From: Bacteroidetes bacterium UBA4009 | Lineage (GTDB): Bacteria > Bacteroidota > Bacteroidia > NS11-12g > UBA9320 | Direction of reading: 5' to 3' | DNA: 6,831 bases | Assembly: GCA_002384205.1 (NCBI GenBank) | Contig: DGBH01000025.1 | Location: 1 to 6,831 of the forward strand | In this document: one piece after another, positions 1 through 3,882 of the stretch | Position numbering within the stretch: position 1 is the first letter of the stretch | How the letters are laid out: each line of letters opens with the position of its first letter | Notes under the pieces: model-generated | What the model was told of the DNA's origin: nothing | The model's input: the letters and a program-made list of their open reading frames with translations, nothing else | The model's database searches: none | Made by a program: the position numbers and the translations under genes

Positions 1-26
1 GCATCATAAAGTACTTGTGCGTCCAT
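1..26 (-). CDS. Possible 5' end of a minus-strand gene downstream of the lipid kinase (partial)
   Basis: On the minus strand an ATG at 26-24 opens a frame that stays open to the window edge and reads MDAQVLYD. It begins 5 nt after the stop codon of the dgkA-like gene, the tight spacing expected of the next gene in an operon. Eight codons are too few to identify a family or to prove coding, so this is only a candidate start. In some Bacteroidota a cell-division or envelope gene follows dgkA, but nothing here confirms that. Confidence 0.25.
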
Positions 27-31
27 AATAT

Positions 32-415
32 TTACAACAAATAACTAGAAAAAATGATTGCAGCGACAGCCACGGCAAACAATGAACTTATTAGTACGAA
101 ACCGGCACTTACGTCTTTTATAATTTTAATATCAAGATCTATTTCTGTGGATAGCTTATTGCAGAGTCGCTCAATAGCGGTATTAATCATTTCAGTGACA
201 ATTACTAAGGTAATACAGAGAAGCACCCAAAGCCATTCTGAGGAAGTGATGCTAAAATAATAACTTAGTGCAATAATAAAGAAAGAGGCTACTGCATGTA
301 TTTTAGCATGGCGTTCTTTCCAAAAAAATAATCCAATACCATTTATTGCGTAACCAAATGCGCGTATCTGTTGCATAAGCATAAAGCAAATGTATGTAAC
401 TAATTTAGGATACAT
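32..415 (-). CDS. dgkA: DgkA-family integral membrane lipid kinase (diacylglycerol/undecaprenol kinase)
   Basis: The protein has 127 residues, typical for the prokaryotic DgkA family, which phosphorylates diacylglycerol (Gram-negative type) or undecaprenol at the inner membrane using ATP; the substrate cannot be told here. Three hydrophobic segments lie at about 42-57, 60-78 and 102-125, with an amphipathic N-terminal part. Aligned by eye with E. coli DgkA at a constant offset of six, E34, E75, N78, E82, K100 and D101 match E28, E69, N72, E76, K94 and D95. The usually conserved D80 is N86 here, in the stretch IERLCNKLS. The start is uncertain: M12 or M14, just before QQIRAFGYAINGIG, would resemble family members more closely than M1 at 415, and no Shine-Dalgarno sequence decides it. 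It is divergent from the PhnA-like gene. The family call is secure. Confidence 0.93.
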   Translation of the reverse strand: MYPKLVTYICFMLMQQIRAFGYAINGIGLFFWKERHAKIHAVASFFIIALSYYFSITSSEWLWVLLCITLVIVTEMINTAIERLCNKLSTEIDLDIKIIKDVSAGFVLISSLFAVAVAAIIFSSYLL

Positions 416-519
416 ATAAGGTTATTAGCTAAAGCGAATCTTTATTTGGCATTTTATAGTTAAGTGGTATAAGTTTACCGTGACCAAATTGCTACTTTGC
501 AAACTTTAATAGATATACT

Positions 520-1095
520 ATGAGTGTAGAACAAGATTTAAGAGATAGAGGAAATGATAGTTGCGAGCTATGTGGCGGCAAAGATGGACTTACTGTTTAT
601 GCTGTTGCGCCTAAAGAGGGTAAACTAGCCGATAATTGTGTTATGACCTGCGAAACATGCTATGAACAGTTAGGGGATGAAACCCAGGTAGATCCGAATC
701 ATTGGAGATGTTTGAATGATAGTATGTGGTCAGAAGCAAATGCGGTTAAAGTAGTAGCATGGCGCATGTTGACCCAACTAAAAGGACAAGGATGGCCTGA
801 TGACTTATTGGATATGATGTATATGGACGAGGAAACAACATTGTGGGCTAAAGAAGGTGTGGAAGCTGCATCCACCAACGGTGTCATTCATAGAGACAGT
901 AATGGCGTAGTTCTATCAACGGGCGACTCTGTGGTGCTCATTAAAGACTTAGATGTAAAAGGCAGTAGTCTTACTGCTAAGCGAGGTGCTGCCGTAAGAA
1001 ATATTCGATTAGACCCAGATAACGAAGAGTATATAGAAGGAAAGGTAGATGGCCAAACGGTAGTTATTATTACCAAATACGTGAAGAAAATCTAA
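520..1095 (+). CDS. phnA: PhnA/YjdM-family zinc-ribbon protein
   Basis: This 191-residue protein belongs to the PhnA/YjdM family in its long Bacteroidota form. The N-terminus carries a zinc-ribbon pattern, C15-x2-C18 paired with C44-x2-C47 and an extra C40. A middle helical region has the signature HWRCLNDSMWSE at 61-72. The C-terminal PhnA domain, about 126-191, has the hallmark run GDSVVLIKDLDVKGSS followed by RNIRL and a terminal YVKKI. The name comes from the E. coli phn region, but YjdM is not the phosphonoacetate hydrolase that shares the symbol, and the true role is unknown. No other phosphonate gene is nearby, so phosphonate use should not be assumed. Likely cytoplasmic; no signal peptide is visible. 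The start ATG at 520 puts the zinc ribbon in the usual place. The stop codon lies inside the inverted repeat that probably terminates transcription. Confidence 0.92.
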   Translation: MSVEQDLRDRGNDSCELCGGKDGLTVYAVAPKEGKLADNCVMTCETCYEQLGDETQVDPNHWRCLNDSMWSEANAVKVVAWRMLTQLKGQGWPDDLLDMMYMDEETTLWAKEGVEAASTNGVIHRDSNGVVLSTGDSVVLIKDLDVKGSSLTAKRGAAVRNIRLDPDNEEYIEGKVDGQTVVIITKYVKKI

Positions 1096-1115
1096 GCTAG
1101 ATTTTCTGCTAGCTT
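1085..1115. terminator. Probable bidirectional terminator with two alternative stems
   Basis: Between two convergent genes lies a perfect 10-bp inverted repeat with a 3-nt loop: arms AGAAAATCTA (1085-1094) and TAGATTTTCT (1098-1107). The left arm is A-rich and the right arm T-rich, so read from either strand it gives an A-tract, a hairpin and a U-rich arm, as in bidirectional intrinsic terminators. A second, mutually exclusive 7-bp stem is formed by AAGCTAG (1094-1100) and CTAGCTT (1109-1115) with an 8-nt loop. The stop codon of the PhnA-like gene is inside the first stem. The terminator role is inferred from position and shape. Confidence 0.68.
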
Positions 1116-1122
1116 TCATCCT

Positions 1123-1890
1123 TTACTTAGCTTTAAAACTATTAATAGCGTTTTTAGTAAAATCAGAAAGCACCAATTGTCCACTGATAGCGGCACGTTC
1201 CGAAAGTAAGGTGTCCCAATCTTCTGTTCCTCTCCAAAACACTTCTTTGAGTAATCGCATTGCTTCCGGATTGCTATTTTTTAGATTTTGAGCTAAGCTG
1301 TCAATAGCTGCGTCCATTTCTTCTGTGGTGTCGTACACATTAGCATATAGGCCCTTATCTTTAGCCCACTTTGCTGATTGCCATCCGGTAGCGTCTATTG
1401 CAAGTTGACTCATAGCCGATAAGCCTATTTTGCGTTCTACTGCTGGGCCAACTACAAAAGGACCAATCCCCACAGCCAATTCGCTCAGTTTTACGGAAGC
1501 TTGAGTGGTGGCAAGTGTATAATCGAATGCAGCTGCTAGTCCAACTCCGCCACCTACCGCCTTACCTTGCACCCGACCAATAATGAGCTTAGGACATTTG
1601 CGACACGCATTTATAACATTGGCAAATCCAGAAAAAAATACAGTGCCTTTAGCTAAATTTTCAATGGCTACGAGCTCATCAAAACTGGCGCCTGCACAAA
1701 ATGCACGATCTCCTTCACTTCTTACGATAATGACTACAGCATCATTATTGGATCCAAGTGTGGTTATTGTATTTGCAAGTTTAGCAAGTACTTTGCCTGG
1801 TAACGAGTTGCTTAAAGGATGGTGGAATTGTACGGTAGCAATTCCATTTTCTATGGTGTAATTTACATCACCTTGATCTATTGCATTCAT
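1123..1890 (-). CDS. Enoyl-CoA hydratase/isomerase family protein, LiuC (methylglutaconyl-CoA hydratase)-like
   Basis: This 255-residue crotonase-fold protein has the usual family length. The oxyanion-hole segments are clear: FCAGASFDEL at about 64-73 and GKAVGGGVGLAAAFD at about 109-123. Of the two catalytic glutamates of classical enoyl-CoA hydratase (Glu144 and Glu164 in the rat enzyme), the second aligns with E137 in LSELAVGIGP, while the first position is G117. The GGGVGLxAAxD signature with LSE-x-x-x-G-x-x-P resembles LiuC-type proteins of leucine/isovalerate degradation, so methylglutaconyl-CoA hydratase or a related acyl-CoA activity is the best guess. Only the superfamily call is firm. 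Expected to be cytoplasmic. The start ATG at 1890 lies 7 nt after a TAGCTTTG box. No other acyl-CoA gene is in the window, so the pathway cannot be read from context. It ends facing the PhnA-like gene, 27 bp apart. Confidence 0.9.
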   Translation of the reverse strand: MNAIDQGDVNYTIENGIATVQFHHPLSNSLPGKVLAKLANTITTLGSNNDAVVIIVRSEGDRAFCAGASFDELVAIENLAKGTVFFSGFANVINACRKCPKLIIGRVQGKAVGGGVGLAAAFDYTLATTQASVKLSELAVGIGPFVVGPAVERKIGLSAMSQLAIDATGWQSAKWAKDKGLYANVYDTTEEMDAAIDSLAQNLKNSNPEAMRLLKEVFWRGTEDWDTLLSERAAISGQLVLSDFTKNAINSFKAK

Positions 1891-1897
1891 TATTTGG

Positions 1898-1905
1898 CAA
1901 AGCTA
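1898..1905 (-). promoter_or_regulatory. Candidate Bacteroidota -7 box (TAGCTTTG) for the hydratase gene
   Basis: On the minus strand TAGCTTTG matches the TAnnTTTG consensus of the Bacteroidota primary sigma factor and ends 7 nt before the ATG at 1890. No TTG or TTTG is visible at the usual -33 distance. If it is used, the transcript would have a leader of only a few nucleotides. Low confidence, because a chance match in AT-rich DNA is possible. Confidence 0.33.
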
Positions 1906-2096
1906 AGAAATTTTTTTGGCCATGATTTAGTTTAAAAGTGCACAAGGCTCAGTCGGTCAAAATTTCTTCGTATTTAATCAAATTATAAATAAAGGAATAA
2001 ATGATTATTAGTTTTGTTCATCCCGATCTTCATATCGTTCATAGAAAAATGGATAACGACAAAATCTAAAAGGACACTTCAGTGGTTTATATAGGG

Positions 2097-3134
2097 ATGA
2101 AGACAATTTATTATCTTATTTGTTTATTCTTTGTAGTAGCATGCAATGCACAAACAAGTACCCATAAATCAAGTAAATCTCCACAAACCGAAATGAAATT
2201 CAATGTATTAACAGAAGCAGAACAACGCGTAATTTTAAATAAAGGCACAGAATATCCTGGTACAAGTGAGTTTACAGATAGCGAAGCCAACGGAACCTAC
2301 ATCTGTAAACAATGCAATCAGCCACTCTATACTTCAGCTACTAAATTTAACAGTCACTGTGGTTGGCCATCGTTTGATGACGAGATAGCTGGAGCTGTAA
2401 CCCGAGTGCGAGATGCTGATGGTCGCCGTACCGAGATTGTATGCTCTAATTGTCAAGGACATCTTGGCCATGTTTTTGAAGGTGAAATGATGACACCTAA
2501 AAATACGCGTCATTGTGTAAATGGCATATCAATGAACTTTGTGGAAGGTGGAGAGGCCTTACCCGCCGTTATAAAAAACGAACCTTTAGACATGAGTAAA
2601 CTAGATACAGCAACTTTTGGAGCAGGTTGTTTTTGGTGCGTAGACGTTCTTTTTCAAAAACTAAAAGGCGTGCATCATGTAGAAAATGGTTATGCTGCAG
2701 GAAAGCTCAAGAATCCTACATATAAAATGGTTTGTGAAGGCAATACAGGAAGTGTAGAAGTAGCTCAAATTGTATTTGACCCAAGCATTATTACCTACGA
2801 AAAACTGGTAGATATCCTCTTTCATGTGCACGACCCTACTACACTTAATCAACAAGGAGGTGATCATGGAACACAATATCGATCTGTTATTTTTTATCAT
2901 AACGATGAGCAAAAGGCCATTGCAAGTGAAGTGTTAAAGCACATTGATGCCAGCAACCTTTGGAGTAATCCTGTTGTTACAGCCATAGAACCTATTCGGA
3001 ATTACAGCACCGCAGAGCAGTACCATCAAGACTATTATAACTTAAATAAAGAAACCAACGGGTATTGCAACGCAGTAATTGGTCCCAAGGTAGTAAAGTT
3101 TCAGTTAAAGTATAAAGACTTAATCAAAGAGTAA
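2097..3134 (+). CDS. msrBA: Bifunctional MsrB-MsrA methionine sulfoxide reductase, predicted lipoprotein
   Basis: This single 345-residue polypeptide fuses both stereospecific methionine sulfoxide reductases and should repair oxidised Met in envelope proteins. Residues 1-15 form a short lipoprotein signal ending VVA, with C16 as the lipidation Cys, followed by NAQTSTHK. The MsrB domain (about 38-150) has two zinc CxxC pairs (C70/C73 and C116/C119), a possible resolving C88 in CGWPSF, and catalytic C140 in RHCVNGISMNF. The MsrA domain (about 170-345) has GCFWC at 177-181 with nucleophile C178 and an extra C181, the GDHGTQYRS substrate-site motif near 255, and a likely resolving C324 in GYCN. 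The reading frame can be extended to a GTG at 2082, but the ATG at 2097 places the signal peptide correctly and is preferred. MsrB-before-MsrA is the less familiar order; the PilB-type and Haemophilus-type fusions are A then B. No thioredoxin domain is present, so an external envelope reductant must be supplied. Confidence 0.95.
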   Translation: MKTIYYLICLFFVVACNAQTSTHKSSKSPQTEMKFNVLTEAEQRVILNKGTEYPGTSEFTDSEANGTYICKQCNQPLYTSATKFNSHCGWPSFDDEIAGAVTRVRDADGRRTEIVCSNCQGHLGHVFEGEMMTPKNTRHCVNGISMNFVEGGEALPAVIKNEPLDMSKLDTATFGAGCFWCVDVLFQKLKGVHHVENGYAAGKLKNPTYKMVCEGNTGSVEVAQIVFDPSIITYEKLVDILFHVHDPTTLNQQGGDHGTQYRSVIFYHNDEQKAIASEVLKHIDASNLWSNPVVTAIEPIRNYSTAEQYHQDYYNLNKETNGYCNAVIGPKVVKFQLKYKDLIKE

Positions 3135-3236
3135 CTCTATACCTAACTTTTCTTAGTTGCCTTCTTTACAGAGGTTATATTTTGTTTTATGAATGGTCTT
3201 TTTCAAAATGAAGGCTATGAACTTGAATCGAAATTC

Positions 3237-3244
3237 TATATTTG
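3237..3244 (+). promoter_or_regulatory. Candidate -7 box (TATATTTG) before the CBU_0592-type gene
   Basis: TATATTTG is an exact TAnnTTTG match ending 4 nt before the ATG at 3249. A transcript from it would be essentially leaderless. No -33 TTG lies at 17-23 nt upstream; the nearest TTG, at 3223, is too close. Suggestive only. Confidence 0.35.
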
Positions 3245-3248
3245 AATC

Positions 3249-3482
3249 ATGGAATTAGTTAATCAACTCATTGGTTGGATAGGAGCTATTGGCTTACTTA
3301 CGGCATTTTTTTTAAACTCAACGGGGAAAATGAGCACCACTACGAAATCCTATATTTGGATAAACTTTGGCAGCGCACTGCTTTTAGCATTAAATGCGTA
3401 TCACCTTAATGCATACCCTTTTCTAGTCGTGAATGTGTTTTGGGCGATAGTGGCATTGTACGGTTTGATTCGTACTAAATAG
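3249..3482 (+). CDS. Small CBU_0592-family membrane protein
   Basis: This 77-residue protein is almost entirely hydrophobic, with three predicted membrane helices at about 6-23, 33-51 and 55-72. The first two are separated by a short polar loop, STGKMSTTTKSY. The pattern GWIGAIGLLTAFFLNSTGK, then a helix with Asn/Ala/Tyr (LNAYHLNAYP), then VVNVFWAIVALYGLIR, fits the CBU_0592 family of small bacterial membrane proteins, whose function is unknown. The length is normal for the family. The start at 3249 follows a TATATTTG box with almost no room for a ribosome-binding site. It lies 114 bp after msrBA on the same strand and probably has its own promoter. It converges with the DUF2805 gene, 47 bp away. 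The family assignment is by recognition of the pattern; no role can be deduced. Confidence 0.85.
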   Translation: MELVNQLIGWIGAIGLLTAFFLNSTGKMSTTTKSYIWINFGSALLLALNAYHLNAYPFLVVNVFWAIVALYGLIRTK

Positions 3483-3516
3483 ACTTAATACAGTTACCCA
3501 ATTAGATAGGGATGGG

Positions 3517-3528
3517 ATTAAGCTTAAT
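3517..3528. repeat. 12-bp perfect palindrome between convergent genes
   Basis: ATTAAGCTTAAT reads the same on both strands and sits just beyond the stop codon of the minus-strand DUF2805 gene, in a 47-bp convergent gap. An 8-bp direct repeat, CTTAATAC (3484-3491 and 3523-3530), overlaps it. It could be a weak bidirectional terminator, but the stem is short, AT-rich, lacks a proper loop and has no T-tract. Chance is a reasonable alternative. Confidence 0.25.
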
Positions 3529-3529
3529 A

Positions 3530-3802
3530 CTATCGTTTACTAATTTTATTATTTGAAATGGTTCGTTGAAGATTACACTTATGTCTACCTTCTACCCAGC
3601 CTCTTAGTTTATTGTGCTTGGTTACTCTTCCCTGCACTCGCTTTCGCCAAAGTCTAAAACTACTGGGTTTTAATTCTCTGCGCATTAATCGAATTACCTC
3701 TTGCTCCGTTATGCCGAATTGTAGTTTAATGGTATCGAAACTAGTGCGGTCTTCCCACGCCATTTCTATGATACGATTTAAGTCTAACGGTGCACTGCTC
3801 AT
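3530..3802 (-). CDS. TIGR03643/DUF2805 family small basic protein
   Basis: This 90-residue protein is recognised by the family core: RIIEMAWEDRT at 10-20, FGITEQEVIRLMRRELKPSS at about 29-48, FRLWRKRV at 49-56, and the basic tail QRTISNNKISKR at the C-terminus. The function is unknown. The first half reads like a compact helix-turn-helix (helices near 7-15, 21-29 and 33-44), and the rest is strongly basic, so nucleic-acid binding is plausible but only inferred. The frame extends one codon further to a GTG at 3805; the ATG at 3802 is preferred because it is canonical and nothing is lost. It is divergent from the acylase gene, with 80 bp between their starts, and converges with the CBU_0592-type gene. 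No SD sequence is visible. Confidence 0.9.
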   Translation of the reverse strand: MSSAPLDLNRIIEMAWEDRTSFDTIKLQFGITEQEVIRLMRRELKPSSFRLWRKRVQGRVTKHNKLRGWVEGRHKCNLQRTISNNKISKR

Positions 3803-3837
3803 CACAACATTACAAACATGAGAATCACTATTTAGTT

Positions 3838-3872
3838 CATTGGAATACCAATGTATTTTTTTATTAACTTCG
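3838..3872 (+). promoter_or_regulatory. Hairpin, T-tract and probable promoter upstream of the acylase operon
   Basis: In the 80-bp divergent gap, CATTGG (3838-3843) and CCAATG (3848-3853) form a perfect 6-bp inverted repeat with an AATA loop, followed by seven consecutive T (3856-3862). TAACTTCG at 3865-3872 differs from the TAnnTTTG -7 consensus by one base and ends 10 nt before the ATG at 3883. TTG at 3840-3842, inside the repeat, is 22 nt upstream and could be the -33 element. The repeat could therefore be an operator over the promoter or a terminator blocking upstream read-through. Both readings are inference from position. Confidence 0.4.
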
Positions 3873-3882
3873 TCATCTTAGA

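Noticed and set aside
493..499. TACTTTG upstream of the PhnA-like gene as a -7 promoter box
   Set aside because: It is one base short of TAnnTTTG spacing, and no well-placed TTG or TTTG lies at the -33 distance; too weak to list as a promoter.
1946..1957. GGCTCAGTCGGT, which resembles a tRNA D-arm
   Set aside because: No matching acceptor stem, anticodon arm or T-arm (GGTTCGA-type) is found at the right distances on either strand, so it is neither a tRNA nor a convincing remnant or attachment site.
1905..1968. 9-bp inverted repeat AAGAAATTT (1905-1913) / AAATTTCTT (1960-1968)
   Set aside because: The arms are simple A/T sequence 46 nt apart, with no conserved loop or repeat pattern between them; chance in an AT-rich spacer is the simplest explanation.
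2013..2040. TTTG at 2013-2016 with TATCGTTC at 2033-2040 as a promoter for msrBA
   Set aside because: The -7 candidate has two mismatches and the 16-nt spacer is short for a Bacteroidota promoter.
2001..2069. 22-codon open frame (MIISFVHPDLHIVHRKMDNDKI split by no stop) upstream of msrBA, possible leader peptide
   Set aside because: A frame this short is expected by chance in a 206-bp gap. There is no attenuator structure, no run of one regulatory codon and no recognisable similarity. The MsrBA start is fully explained without it.
3159..3216. GCCTTC / GAAGGC inverted repeat downstream of msrBA as a terminator
   Set aside because: The 6-bp arms are separated by more than 40 nt and are not followed by a T-tract, so they do not form a credible intrinsic terminator.
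3189..3245. 18-codon open frame between msrBA and the CBU_0592-type gene
   Set aside because: Very short, no recognisable features, and it runs through the candidate -7 box; no support for translation.
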